From an uncultured Collinsella sp. (lineage in GTDB: Bacteria; Actinomycetota; Coriobacteriia; Coriobacteriales; Coriobacteriaceae): a DNA stretch of 20,155 nucleotides. The stretch spans positions 1-20,155 of the forward strand of contig CABQLM010000039.1 of assembly GCA_902465105.1 (NCBI GenBank), in the 5' to 3' direction. Position numbers and translations under genes: made by a program. The notes under the pieces are model-generated. The model was not told the origin of the DNA, did not search any database, and worked only from the letters and a program-made list of their open reading frames with translations. Positions 7,119-17,525 of this stretch are shown piece by piece. Within the stretch, counting starts at the first letter, position 1. The number at the start of each line of letters is the position of its first letter.

Positions 7119-7313
7119 GTGGGAGTTATCGGTTACGGTCTCGGTGTTATCGGCGCTGGTCTTGCTATCGGCCTGTCTGCTCTGGGTGCTACGGGTGCTA
7201 TGGCCCGTCAGCCTGAGGTCCAGGGCCGCGTGTTCACCGTCTTCATCATGGGCTCCGCTTTCGGCGAGGCTCTGGCTCTGATCGGCTTCGTTGTCGCGCT
7301 GATCGTTAAATAG
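7119..7313 (+). CDS. atpE: F1Fo ATP synthase subunit c
   Basis: This is a two-helix hairpin that oligomerises into the rotor ring. At 64 residues it is short for the family (commonly 70-85), with almost no residues outside the helices. The polar loop ARQPE (29-33) and the ion-carrying glutamate E50 in GSAFGEALALIGF are intact. The first-helix position that is glutamine in Na+-binding rings aligns with isoleucine, and the residue after E50 is alanine, not serine or threonine. Proton coupling is therefore inferred. The GTG start is preceded by a near-perfect AAAGGAGG (7107-7114) four bases away, the strongest ribosome site in the operon, which fits the need for many c copies. Confidence 0.95.
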   Translation: MGVIGYGLGVIGAGLAIGLSALGATGAMARQPEVQGRVFTVFIMGSAFGEALALIGFVVALIVK

Positions 7314-7328
7314 CACGGAGCGTCAAGT

Positions 7329-7931
7329 ATGAATCTTTCATCCCAGAAGAGCGCGATCGCACTCTCCGCGTCCGCGGCCGCGCTGCTCATGCCGGTTTCC
7401 GCGTTCGCCGAGGACGGCGCCGCCGGTGCGGACATCCTCATCCCTAAGATGGCGGAGTTCATCCCGGCGCTTATCGCCTTCCTGATTATCTGGATCGTGC
7501 TGGCCAAGGTCGCCCTGCCGGGCATCATGAAAACCATGGAGGAGCGCGGCAAGAAGATCGAGGAGAGCCTCGACGAGGCCGAGAAGACCAAGCAGGAGGC
7601 TATCGCCAAGCGCGCTGAGTCCGACTCGATCGTCACCGACGCCCGTCGTCAGGCTGCCGACATCGTTCTCGAGGCCCGTAAGGACGCCGAGTCCGAGCGT
7701 GCCCGTATCATCGAGGCTGCTCACAAGGAGGCCGAGGAGATCATCGCCAAGGCCCATACGACCGTCGAGGACGAGCGCAAGTCCATCTACGCCGGTGCCG
7801 CGAGCTCCATCGCCGACCTGTCCGTTGCCGTCGCCACCAAGATCGTGGGCGAGGCACTCGAGGACGATGCCGAGCAGAAGAAGCTCATCGAGCGCTACAT
7901 CCAGGAAGCAGGTAGCCTGAATGCCGACTAG
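7329..7931 (+). CDS. atpF: F1Fo ATP synthase subunit b
   Basis: Subunit b is the peripheral stalk holding F1 to subunit a. After a membrane helix (about residues 43-63) comes a long charged helix (about 70-165) with the typical alternating E/K/A pattern. Unusually, the protein starts with a second hydrophobic segment, about residues 8-26, ending in PVSAFA-ED, which looks like a cleavable signal peptide or an additional membrane helix. At 200 residues it is longer than the E. coli form (156). The ATG follows a modest GGAG site by about eight bases. The end overlaps atpH by 11 bases. Confidence 0.93.
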   Translation: MNLSSQKSAIALSASAAALLMPVSAFAEDGAAGADILIPKMAEFIPALIAFLIIWIVLAKVALPGIMKTMEERGKKIEESLDEAEKTKQEAIAKRAESDSIVTDARRQAADIVLEARKDAESERARIIEAAHKEAEEIIAKAHTTVEDERKSIYAGAASSIADLSVAVATKIVGEALEDDAEQKKLIERYIQEAGSLNAD

Positions 7932-8397
7932 CCGCTATCAGGACAAGGTGCTCGAGACCTACGCGCGTTCCCTTTTGGAAGCCGCCAAGGCCGAGAACCA
8001 TGTGTTCGAGGACCTCGAGATGATCGAGCGCTTGGCTTCTGCCAGCCCCGAGATCATCGCCGTGCTCGACACCATGTCCAAGCGCGACCAGCTCGACCTT
8101 CTTCCCAAGGTGGCAGCTGCCTTTAAGTATGTTGCCGAGGAAGACGAGGATGTAGTGGGCGTGACCGTCACCACGGCGATCCCGCTCGACGACGAGCTGC
8201 GTCAAACCATCACTAAGAAATGCGAGCAGGACTTCGGCCGCAAGGTATTCCTTATCGAGCAGGTCGACCCGTCTATCGTGGGCGGCCTGGTGCTCGAGGC
8301 CCGCGGCGAGCGTCGTGACATTTCCGTCAAGACGCAGCTGCGCATCGCGCAGGAGACCCTCGCAAACTCTGCTAATTCGTACGGAGGTGAAGCCTAA
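7921..8397 (+). CDS. atpH: F1Fo ATP synthase subunit delta
   Basis: Delta links the b stalk to the top of F1. At 158 residues it is shorter than the usual 175-180. The reduction seems to fall in the N-terminal helical domain, which begins [13 protein letters not shown]. The C-terminal domain is well kept: [34 protein letters not shown] and [10 protein letters not shown] match the family signature. Its ATG overlaps the last codons of atpF (11 bases), and its TAA shares one base with the atpA start, so translation is probably coupled on both sides. Confidence 0.92.
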   Translation: MPTSRYQDKVLETYARSLLEAAKAENHVFEDLEMIERLASASPEIIAVLDTMSKRDQLDLLPKVAAAFKYVAEEDEDVVGVTVTTAIPLDDELRQTITKKCEQDFGRKVFLIEQVDPSIVGGLVLEARGERRDISVKTQLRIAQETLANSANSYGGEA

Positions 8398-9995
8398 TGT
8401 CCGAAACCCTCAATGCCCAGGATATCGCCAAGAAACTGCAGGAGCAGCTCACGAGCCTCTCCGCGACGGTCGATACGCATGAGGTTTCAACGGTCGACGA
8501 GGTAGGCGACGGCATCGCGCGCGTCTCCGGCCTCAAGAGCGCCATGGCAGGCGAGCTTCTGGAGTTCAAGAGCTCCGATACCGGTGAGACCGTCTTCGGC
8601 CTTGCCCAGAACCTTGACCGTGACGAGGTCGGCGCCGTTCTGTTCGGTGCCGTCGACTCCATCAAGGAAGGCGACGAGTGCCGCACCACTGGCCGCGTTA
8701 TGGATATCCCCGTGAGCCGTGCCATGCTCGGCCGCGTCGTCAATCCGCTCGGCCAGCCCATCGACGGCCTGGGCGACATCGTCGCTACGCACCGTCGCCC
8801 CATCGAGTTCAAGGCTCCCGGCGTCATCGATCGTACCCCGGTGTGCGAGCCGGTTCAGACCGGTCTGCTCGCTATCGACTCCATGGTGCCTATTGGCCGC
8901 GGTCAGCGTGAGCTCATCATCGGTGACCGTAAGACCGGTAAGACCGCCATCGCCATCGACGCTATCCTCAACCAGCGCGGCAAGGGCATGGTCTGCATCT
9001 ATGTCGCCATCGGCCAGAAGGCCTCCACGGTTGCCAACATCCGCGAGACCCTCGCTCAGCACGGTGCGCTCGACTACACCATCATCGTTTCGGCCACCGC
9101 TGCCGATTCCGCCCCTATGCAGTACATCGCGCCTATGGCCGGTGCCGCTATTGGCGAGTTCTTTATGTACAACGGCGAGGACGGCAAGCCCGCCAGCGAG
9201 ACCAACCCCGGCGGCCACGTGCTCGTCATCTACGATGACCTGTCCAAGCAGGCTGTGGCCTACCGTCAGATGTCGCTGACGCTGCATCGTCCGCCTGGAC
9301 GCGAGGCCTATCCTGGCGACATCTTCTACCTGCACTCTCGTCTGCTCGAGCGTGCCGTCAAGATGTCCAAGAAGAACGGTTACGGCTCCATGACGGCACT
9401 GCCGATCATCGAGACCCAGGACGGCGACGTCTCGGCCTACATTCCGACCAACGTCATTTCCATTACCGATGGTCAGATCTACCTGCAGTCCGAGCTCTTC
9501 TTCCAGGGTCAGCGCCCGGCAGTCGACGTGGGTATCTCCGTGTCCCGCGTCGGTGGCGATGCGCAGACCAAGGCCATGAAGCAGGTCGCCGGCAACCTCC
9601 GTCTGGACCTCGCTTCCTATCAGGAGCTCGCTGGCTTTACGCAGTTCGGCTCCGACCTCGACGAGGCTACTCAGAAGCAGCTGACCCACGGTGCTCGCAT
9701 GACCGAGCTCCTGAAGCAGCCGCGTTACAAGCCGTTTGAGGTTGGCGAGCAGATCGTTACGCTGTTCGCTGGCAACGAGGGCTTCCTGGATGACCTGGAG
9801 ATCGCCGACGTGCTGCCTTTCCGTGCCGAGCTCATCGAGTACATGGACAATGGCTTTGGTTCGCTGCTCGACAAGGTTCGCGCCAAGAAGATCGATGATG
9901 ACACCAAGGCTGAGCTCTTGCGCGTCATCGGCGACTTCAAGCAGCAGTTCATGGCCAAGCACCATTCGGATGTTTCTGGATCAGAGGAGAACTAA
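8397..9995 (+). CDS. atpA: F1Fo ATP synthase subunit alpha
   Basis: Alpha is the non-catalytic nucleotide-binding subunit of the F1 hexamer. The P-loop GDRKTGKT spans residues 176-183. Other signatures are [42 protein letters not shown] and [28 protein letters not shown]. The 532 residues exceed the usual 500-510. Part of the excess is a short insertion, [13 protein letters not shown] at about 261-273, just before the YDDLSKQ strand; such an insertion is uncommon in alpha. The ATG shares its A with the atpH stop (TAATG), and the SD GGAGGTGA lies within the end of atpH. Confidence 0.97.
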   Translation: MSETLNAQDIAKKLQEQLTSLSATVDTHEVSTVDEVGDGIARVSGLKSAMAGELLEFKSSDTGETVFGLAQNLDRDEVGAVLFGAVDSIKEGDECRTTGRVMDIPVSRAMLGRVVNPLGQPIDGLGDIVATHRRPIEFKAPGVIDRTPVCEPVQTGLLAIDSMVPIGRGQRELIIGDRKTGKTAIAIDAILNQRGKGMVCIYVAIGQKASTVANIRETLAQHGALDYTIIVSATAADSAPMQYIAPMAGAAIGEFFMYNGEDGKPASETNPGGHVLVIYDDLSKQAVAYRQMSLTLHRPPGREAYPGDIFYLHSRLLERAVKMSKKNGYGSMTALPIIETQDGDVSAYIPTNVISITDGQIYLQSELFFQGQRPAVDVGISVSRVGGDAQTKAMKQVAGNLRLDLASYQELAGFTQFGSDLDEATQKQLTHGARMTELLKQPRYKPFEVGEQIVTLFAGNEGFLDDLEIADVLPFRAELIEYMDNGFGSLLDKVRAKKIDDDTKAELLRVIGDFKQQFMAKHHSDVSGSEEN

Positions 9996-10000
9996 GCCCC

Positions 10001-12363
<2,363 letters not shown>

Positions 12364-12366
12364 GTT

Positions 12367-12759
12367 ATGCGTATCCGCATCGTGTGCCCCGTGAGCCTCG
12401 CCTATGAGGGTGACGCTGCGTTTGTGTCGATTCCGTCTACGGATGGCGAGTTTGGCGTTTTACCTGCCCACTCCAGCGAAATCTGCACGATCGACCGCGG
12501 TTACGTTCGCGTTTCCGATAAGGCCATGGGCACTGTCGACCACACGTTTGCCGTGGCCGGCGGCTATGCCCAGGTTGCGGACGATGTCGTGACCGTCCTC
12601 GCCGAGCGCGCTTGCGATTTGGCGACTGTCGACGCCGATAAGGTTAAAGCCGATATTCAAGGTTTTGAAGAGAAGCTGGGTAATTTGTCGGAGGATGATG
12701 CACGCCGCGCCTACCTCTATAATGAAATCGCATGGTGTAAGCTCAAGCTTGCCCAATAG
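12367..12759 (+). CDS. atpC: F1Fo ATP synthase subunit epsilon
   Basis: Epsilon sits at the base of the central stalk and can inhibit ATP hydrolysis. The 130 residues start directly with the beta-sandwich domain: VCPVSLAYEGDAAFVSIPSTDGEFGVLPAHSSEI is the standard signature. AVAGGYAQVADDVVTVLAERA ends that domain. A two-helix C-terminal part (about 88-130) is retained, so the inhibitory helical domain is present. The ATG is three bases after the atpD stop, with GGAGGA about nine bases upstream. This is the last gene of the operon; a strong terminator follows. Confidence 0.94.
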   Translation: MRIRIVCPVSLAYEGDAAFVSIPSTDGEFGVLPAHSSEICTIDRGYVRVSDKAMGTVDHTFAVAGGYAQVADDVVTVLAERACDLATVDADKVKADIQGFEEKLGNLSEDDARRAYLYNEIAWCKLKLAQ

Positions 12760-12795
12760 TCAAACGATTTAGCGTTCGACCATTTGCGAATACAT

Positions 12796-12834
12796 CATGC
12801 CCGGGATGGCTCAGCCACCCCGGGCATGCTTTTT
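12796..12834 (+). terminator. Intrinsic terminator of the atp operon
   Basis: CATGCCCGGG (12796-12805) pairs with CCCGGGCATG (12819-12828), and the interior TGGCT / AGCCA extends the helix around a tiny loop. A T-tract follows at 12830-12834. The next base begins the murA ribosome site, so it sits unusually close to the next gene. Confidence 0.9.
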
Positions 12835-12847
12835 GAAAGGGTAGACC

Positions 12848-14131
12848 TTGGATATTATCCGTGTTGAGGGTGGCCACGCCATCGGAGGCTCCGTGCCTGT
12901 TTCGGGTGCAAAGAATTCCGCACTCAAGCTCATGGCGGCAACGCTTCTGGCACCGGGCAAGACAACGCTTCAGAACGTGCCCGATATTTCCGATGTCCAC
13001 GTTATGGGCAAGGTACTCAAGGGCATGGGCGCCACGATCGAAGTTCTCGATGAGCACACGCTCGAAATCGATACCTCTCAGGTTGATTCCTGGGAGGCTC
13101 CCTACGAGCTTGTCGCCAAGATGCGCGCCTCCACGGCCGTGATGGGCCCCCTGCTGGGTCGTTTCCATCGCGCCAAGATTGCCATGCCGGGCGGCTGCAA
13201 TCTGGGTGCTCGTAAGATCGACATGCACATCCTGGGTCTTGAGGCACTGGGCGTAGAATTCGACACCGCACACGGTTACATCAATGCCAACGCACCTCAG
13301 GGATTGAGTGGCACTACGGTTACGCTTGAGTTTGCCAGTGTCGGTGCTACTGAGAACCTCATCATGGCGGCCGTGCGTGCGCGAGGCACTACGGTTATCG
13401 ATAATGCGGCTCGCGAGCCCGAGATCGTCGACCTTGCCAACATGCTCAACGAGATGGGCGCCAAGATTGTCGGCGCCGGCACGCCTGTCGTGACCATCGA
13501 AGGCGTGGACGAGCTGCATCCCGTTACCCATCGCGTGGTGGGTGACCGCATCGAGGCTGGCACCTTTATCGTTGCCGGCGCCTTGATGGCCGATGACCGT
13601 GGTGTAGACGTTACGGGTTTTTGCCCCATTCACTTGGGTATGGTGCTCAAGAAGATGGAGCTCATGGGTATCGAGTGTGAACGAATCGAGAATGGCGTTC
13701 ACGTGAGTCGCGTCGAGCGCATCAAGCCGGTCGATATTCAGACGCTTCCGTTCCCGGGCTTCCCGACGGACATGCAGGCGCAGATTATGGTGCTTTCAGC
13801 CCTTGCCGATGGCAGCTCTGTGATTACCGAGAATATCTTCGAGAACCGTTTTATGTTCGCGTCGGAGCTGGTCCGCATGGGCGCGGACATCCGCATCGAA
13901 AGCCATCATGCCATGATTCATGGCGTCAAGGGGTTCTCGGGCGCACAGGTTACCTCGCCCGATCTGCGTGGCGGCGCCGCGCTCGTCGTTGCTGGCCTTA
14001 TCGCTGATGGTGTTACCGAGGTCTCGGCAATCCATCACATCAAACGTGGCTATGAGCAGTTTGTCGAAAAGCTGCAGACGCTTGGCGCGCATGTCGAACA
14101 TGCCACCGTTCCCGATCCCGTCATCTACTAA
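12848..14131 (+). CDS. murA: UDP-N-acetylglucosamine 1-carboxyvinyltransferase
   Basis: MurA transfers enolpyruvate from PEP to UDP-GlcNAc, the first committed step of peptidoglycan synthesis, in the cytoplasm. The 427 residues include the N-terminal GG-ISGAKN-like motif (here [15 protein letters not shown]) and the fosfomycin-target cysteine C117 in [13 protein letters not shown], so fosfomycin sensitivity is expected. The catalytic aspartate region FPTDMQAQ has D308. The start is a TTG at 12848 with GAAAGGG (12835-12841) six bases upstream. It follows the atp terminator directly and is 12 bases before the LCP gene, with which it is probably co-transcribed. murA next to the atp operon is common in Gram-positives. 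Confidence 0.95.
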   Translation: MDIIRVEGGHAIGGSVPVSGAKNSALKLMAATLLAPGKTTLQNVPDISDVHVMGKVLKGMGATIEVLDEHTLEIDTSQVDSWEAPYELVAKMRASTAVMGPLLGRFHRAKIAMPGGCNLGARKIDMHILGLEALGVEFDTAHGYINANAPQGLSGTTVTLEFASVGATENLIMAAVRARGTTVIDNAAREPEIVDLANMLNEMGAKIVGAGTPVVTIEGVDELHPVTHRVVGDRIEAGTFIVAGALMADDRGVDVTGFCPIHLGMVLKKMELMGIECERIENGVHVSRVERIKPVDIQTLPFPGFPTDMQAQIMVLSALADGSSVITENIFENRFMFASELVRMGADIRIESHHAMIHGVKGFSGAQVTSPDLRGGAALVVAGLIADGVTEVSAIHHIKRGYEQFVEKLQTLGAHVEHATVPDPVIY

Positions 14132-14143
14132 TGCAGGTTGCCT

Positions 14144-15370
14144 ATGTTTAACAAGAAGCCCCTAGCGGATAACACCCGAAGACCCTCGACTGGTGCGCAG
14201 GCTAAGATTTACAGCCGCGACAATGTCGCACGCTATTCTGAGCGCGCCCGTCAGCGCCGTCGCGGCCGCACGGTTCGCCGCGTCGCACTCATCGCCGTGC
14301 TCGGTGTGTTGCTGAGCGCCACGACTGCTGCAGGTCTATGGTTTGCCACTATCATGGGCAAGCTTGGCGACTCTAATGTCATTACCAACAACCTGCGTCA
14401 GATTCTGGTCGATACCGATGAGGCAAAAGATCCGTTCTACGTGCTGCTTCTTGGTACCGACGGTCGTCCGGGCGAGGATACGTATCGTGCCGACTCGATT
14501 ATCCTGGCTCGCATTGACCCTACGCAAAAGCAGGCAACGCTTATCTCCATTCCGCGCGATACCAAGGTTGTCTATAACGGCTCGACCATGAAGATTAACG
14601 CCTGTCATACGTATGGCGGCGCCGAGGCTATGGTCCAGGCGGTCAATGAGCTGTGCGGCGTGCAGATTTCTCACTATGCCGAGGTCAGCTTTGACGGCAT
14701 GCAGTCGCTTATTGATTCGGTTGGCGGTATCGACATCAACGCGACCGATGACGTCGACGATCCCGAGCATCTGGATATTAAGATTACTGCCGGCCAGCAG
14801 CATATGGATGGCGCCACTGCCCTTACCTACGCCCGTTGCCGTTACATCTATGCCGACGGCGACTACACACGCATGCGCCACCAGCGTCAGGTGCTCGGCG
14901 CCCTTGCCAACCAGATTCTCAACAACTTTGACCCCACCAAGGTCTTTGATCTGGTCAATTCGCTGTCCGACATGCTCGTGACGGACATGAGCGTTCAAGA
15001 TATCGTTTCCACGGTCAATGCCATGCGAGGCATGGATGTCGACGGCATGTACTCGGCCAATCTGCCCTCGTATGCCGACGAAACCACCGTAATTGATGGC
15101 CAGAGCTACGTGTTTGTGTACGAAGACGAGCTTAAGGAAATGATGGCGCGCGTCGATGCCGGCAAAGACCCCAAGGGGCCCAACACTATGGGCCTATCCG
15201 ACGGATCGAGCTCTACCATTGGCGATCTCAACGAAAATACGTCCGATGATTATGCATACGGCACCGCGACGTCTTCGACCGGCTCGGATGATTCTGGCGA
15301 TTCGGGTGACGGTTCCGGTTACTACGAAGAACCAACCGGGGACGGCAACGGTTACGACGCCAACTACTAG
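14144..15370 (+). CDS. LytR-CpsA-Psr (LCP) family cell-wall glycopolymer transferase
   Basis: LCP proteins attach lipid-linked glycopolymers to peptidoglycan on the outer face of the membrane. The 408-residue product has a basic cytoplasmic tail (1-46), one membrane helix (about 47-70), and an external LCP domain (about 97-260). That domain shows YRADSIILARID (R115, D117), LISIPRDTKV (R138, D139) and TYARCRY with the later YTRMRHQRQVLGAL, the phosphate-binding arginines of the family. The last 60 residues are low-complexity Ser/Asp/Gly/Glu, likely an unstructured wall-spanning tail. The ATG at 14144 has CAGG six to seven bases upstream and is preferred over the in-frame TTG at 14138. A hairpin follows the stop directly. 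Confidence 0.9.
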   Translation: MFNKKPLADNTRRPSTGAQAKIYSRDNVARYSERARQRRRGRTVRRVALIAVLGVLLSATTAAGLWFATIMGKLGDSNVITNNLRQILVDTDEAKDPFYVLLLGTDGRPGEDTYRADSIILARIDPTQKQATLISIPRDTKVVYNGSTMKINACHTYGGAEAMVQAVNELCGVQISHYAEVSFDGMQSLIDSVGGIDINATDDVDDPEHLDIKITAGQQHMDGATALTYARCRYIYADGDYTRMRHQRQVLGALANQILNNFDPTKVFDLVNSLSDMLVTDMSVQDIVSTVNAMRGMDVDGMYSANLPSYADETTVIDGQSYVFVYEDELKEMMARVDAGKDPKGPNTMGLSDGSSSTIGDLNENTSDDYAYGTATSSTGSDDSGDSGDGSGYYEEPTGDGNGYDANY

Positions 15371-15371
15371 A

Positions 15372-15399
15372 GTTACGCGGGCTTACCAGCCCGCGTAAC
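15372..15399 (+). other. Perfect 12-bp hairpin after the LCP gene
   Basis: GTTACGCGGGCT (15372-15383), loop TACC, then AGCCCGCGTAAC (15388-15399). It begins one base after the stop codon. No T-tract follows, so it may protect the mRNA 3' end or be a factor-assisted terminator. A canonical terminator follows 43 bases later. Confidence 0.7.
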
Positions 15400-15441
15400 G
15401 GCTCGACGCTGCGCGCCGCCCAAGGCGACAACTTGTCATTC

Positions 15442-15483
15442 AAAAGGCAGGGCATGACCAGAAGGTCAATGCCCTGCCTTTTT
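15442..15483 (+). terminator. Intrinsic terminator within dispersed repeat copy 2
   Basis: AAAAGGCAGGGCAT-GACC, loop AGAA, GGTC-A-ATGCCCTGCC and a T-tract at 15479-15483 form an 18-bp stem with one bulged base. The A-run on the left arm means the minus strand also has U's after the stem, so it may work in both directions between the convergent LCP and pepT genes. Confidence 0.85.
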
Positions 15484-15520
15484 CATGCCAACTTGTTCGC
15501 TCTGGACGTCGCTCGCTGAC
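15451..15520. repeat. Dispersed repeat copy 2
   Basis: It matches 1-70 with four differences over 70 bases. The match includes the terminator loop and right arm and about 35 bases beyond the T-tract (15484-15516). The two copies are in the same orientation, 15.45 kb apart, and each lies in an intergenic region next to a hairpin. Confidence 0.75.
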
Positions 15521-15572
15521 GTTGATTCAACCAGCGATGTCGCCACTTGCAGTTGGGTAGTCCACTTGGCAC

Positions 15573-15619
15573 TTGGGGACGTTCCTTATGTGCCGGCAGT
15601 TTGGGACACTCCTTGCGTC
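15573..15619. repeat. Degenerate direct repeat in the convergent intergenic region
   Basis: TTGGGGACGTTCCTTATGTG (15573-15592) and TTGGGACACTCCTTGCGTC (15601-15619) are imperfect copies 28 bases apart. The pattern resembles REP-like sequences left near IS200/RAYT-type transposases in some Gram-positives, but no transposase is present here. That link is inference from memory of the motif style. Confidence 0.4.
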
Positions 15620-15656
15620 AAGAGATTGGCGCGCGTCAACCTGTTCTCATAGCAGC

Positions 15657-15692
15657 AAAAAAAATCGCCCCGACCTCGGTTGAGGACGGGGC
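15657..15692 (-). terminator. Intrinsic terminator of pepT
   Basis: On the minus strand, GCCCCG-t-CCTC, loop AACC, GAGG-t-CGGGGC (15667-15692) is followed by GA and eight T's (plus-strand A-run 15657-15664). It lies 31 bases after the pepT stop. The plus strand also has TTTT after the stem (15694-15697), so it may be partly bidirectional. Confidence 0.88.
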
Positions 15693-15722
15693 AGTTTTGC
15701 TCACCTAGATAGTTCGAGTTTC

Positions 15723-16970
15723 TTATGCAAAGCGGGCGACGAGCTCCTGCAGGACGTCGGTCATCTTGACGAGCGAGCTGACCGGAATAAACTCGTTGAC
15801 GCCGTGGTAGCAGTAGCCGCCTGTCGAAAGGTTGGGGCAGGGCAGGCCGCGGAACGACAGTTGGGCGCCGTCGGTGCCGCCGCGAATCGGCAGCACCTGG
15901 GGCTCGACGTCGCAGGCAAGGAAGGCGTCCTTGGCGACATCGATCAGCTCCGGGTAGTCGCGGACGATCTCGGCCATGTTGCGGTACTGGTGCTTAATCT
16001 CGACCGTTACGCGCTCCTCGCCCAGTCGCTGGTTGAGCAGTGCGGCGGCGGCATCCATCAGCTCGAGCTTCTGCTGGAACTTGGCAGCGTCGTGATCACG
16101 GACGATATAGCGTGCCGTGGCATGGTCGACCGTTGCCGAAACGCCCTCAAGGTGATAGAAGCCCTCGTAGCCCTCGGTGTATTCCGGGCGCTGCACATAG
16201 GGGAGCAGGGCATTGAAGTCGCAGAATAGATTGCCCGCGTTAACCATGCGGCCCTTGGCGTCGCCGGGGTGAATGGACTGACCCTCAAAGCGAACGGTTG
16301 CCTCGGCGGCGTTGAAGCACTCCCACTCGAGCTCGCCAACCGGACCGCCGTCAACCGTGTAGGCGTACTTGCAGCCAAAGGTCTCGATATCCAACAGTTC
16401 GGCACCGTGACCGATTTCCTCGTCCGGACAGAAGCAAATGCCAAGCGTGGGGTGGGGCAGGGTGGGGTCCTTTGCGATACGCGCGACGAGCGCCATAATC
16501 TCGGCGACACCCGCCTTGTCGTCGGCGCCCAGCAGCGTAGTTCCGTCGGTGCAGACAAGGTCCTCACCCACCAGGTTGTTGAGGGCGGGAAGCTTGGCGA
16601 TGCTCATGGATACGGGCTTGCCGTCAACGATGCCACAAACCAGGTCGCCGCCCTCGTAGTGCACGATGTGCGGCGCTACGCCGGCGCCCGGCGCGACTTC
16701 GGTGGTGTCGAGGTGCGCGATCAGACCCAGGGCGGGTTTGTTCTCGGAACCGGCGCTTGCGGGGATATGCGCGCAGACATAGGCGTTTTCGGTTACATGA
16801 GCATCGGTTGCACCCAACTCGCGCAGCTCCTCGACAAGCAGGTTGGCAAGGTCAAACTGGACGGCGCTCGACGGCACCTGGTCGCAGTTGGCATCCTCGG
16901 ACTGTGTGTTGATCTGGACGTAGCGCAAAAAACGCTCGAGTACGTCGGGGTTCGTGGTGATGTTTTCCAT
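15723..16970 (-). CDS. pepT: Peptidase T (tripeptide aminopeptidase)
   Basis: This is a cytoplasmic M20 zinc peptidase that removes N-terminal residues from tripeptides. The 415 residues match PepT in length. Visible metal and catalytic motifs are LIAHLDTTEVAPG (H86, D88), LLGADDKAGVAEIMAL (D150), GICFCPDEEIGHGA (E184, E185), YTVDGGPVGE (D207) and the C-terminal PIRGGTDGAQLS with a later GGYCYHGVNEF histidine. The start at 16970 gives MENITTNPDVLERFLRYVQI, matching the family N-terminus. GGAG lies eight bases upstream. A longer frame to 17066 would add 32 residues of non-family sequence across the regulatory region. It is transcribed away from the DtxR-like gene and converges on the LCP gene. 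Confidence 0.94.
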   Translation of the reverse strand: MENITTNPDVLERFLRYVQINTQSEDANCDQVPSSAVQFDLANLLVEELRELGATDAHVTENAYVCAHIPASAGSENKPALGLIAHLDTTEVAPGAGVAPHIVHYEGGDLVCGIVDGKPVSMSIAKLPALNNLVGEDLVCTDGTTLLGADDKAGVAEIMALVARIAKDPTLPHPTLGICFCPDEEIGHGAELLDIETFGCKYAYTVDGGPVGELEWECFNAAEATVRFEGQSIHPGDAKGRMVNAGNLFCDFNALLPYVQRPEYTEGYEGFYHLEGVSATVDHATARYIVRDHDAAKFQQKLELMDAAAALLNQRLGEERVTVEIKHQYRNMAEIVRDYPELIDVAKDAFLACDVEPQVLPIRGGTDGAQLSFRGLPCPNLSTGGYCYHGVNEFIPVSSLVKMTDVLQELVARFA

Positions 16971-17008
16971 AAAGAACGCTCCAATCTTGGTCGTCGTGTG
17001 CAACAAGA

Positions 17009-17059
17009 ACTCTAGCACGGTATGCCGAGGCATACCGCGACGCTCGGATGGGGTAGAAT
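17009..17059. promoter_or_regulatory. Divergent control region with palindromic operator candidate
   Basis: A perfect inverted repeat, CGGTATGCC-GA-GGCATACCG (17018-17037), lies between pepT and the DtxR-like gene. On the minus strand, TGCTAGAGT (17009-17017) beside it resembles an extended -10 for pepT. On the plus strand, TAGAAT (17054-17059) is a good -10 for the regulator, placing the palindrome over its -35. Binding at the palindrome could therefore control both genes. The palindrome is certain; the promoters are probable; the binding protein (likely the adjacent regulator) is inferred. Confidence 0.6.
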
Positions 17060-17090
17060 CAGCCATTGAATGCAGAAGGGACGGATGTTC

Positions 17091-17513
17091 ATGGATACGA
17101 CAAATAGCTCGCGCGAGCTACACCTAACGGTGGCGAACGAAGACTACTTGGAGTGCATGGTTCGCATCGAAAGCGAGGAAGGGGAGACCAATGGCGTGCG
17201 GTCGGTCGATATCGCGCAGCGCCTTGGCGTCTCGAAGGCATCGGTCAACAAGGCGGTTTCGGCTCTCAAAGCATCTGAGCTTGTCGAGCAGTCTCACTAC
17301 GGCAAGGTTGTCCTGACCGACCGTGGGCGCGAGGTCGGCTCGGCTATCTGGTATCGCCATCGTCTGATCCGCACGTTTTTGGTCCAGGAGCTCGGCGTCG
17401 ATTTTGAGCGCGCTGATGCTGAGGCCTGCATGATGGAGCACGCGCTTTCCGAGGACACGATGAACCGCTGGCTCGCCTATCTCGAAAAGCAGGGAATCAG
17501 CGTCGAGGAATAG
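17091..17513 (+). CDS. DtxR/MntR-family metal-dependent transcriptional regulator
   Basis: These regulators bind DNA as dimers when loaded with Fe(II) or Mn(II). Residues 11-80 form the winged helix: ANEDYLECMVRI, then VRSVDIAQRLGVSKASVNKAV with a recognition helix and wing HYGKVVLTDRG. The dimerisation/metal part holds WYRHRLIRTFL (H90) and EACMMEHALS (C113, E116, H117); with D18 and E21 these are the family's ligands. Cysteine at 113 is the DtxR/IdeR choice, where Bacillus MntR has glutamate, so iron sensing is possible, but the metal cannot be settled. At 140 residues it lacks the SH3-like C-terminal domain. The ATG at 17091 is nine bases after AAGGGA; ATGs at 17070 and 17085 are alternatives. 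Confidence 0.85.
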   Translation: MDTTNSSRELHLTVANEDYLECMVRIESEEGETNGVRSVDIAQRLGVSKASVNKAVSALKASELVEQSHYGKVVLTDRGREVGSAIWYRHRLIRTFLVQELGVDFERADAEACMMEHALSEDTMNRWLAYLEKQGISVEE

Positions 17514-17525
17514 CGAAATATTTAT

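Noticed and set aside
8487..9965. 492-codon minus-strand open frame opposite atpA
   Set aside because: It mirrors atpA codon bias; the product has no recognisable domain and the plus strand is certainly coding.
16971..17066. Longer pepT start at 17066
   Set aside because: It would run through the palindrome and promoters, and the added residues do not match peptidase T; the start at 16970 does.
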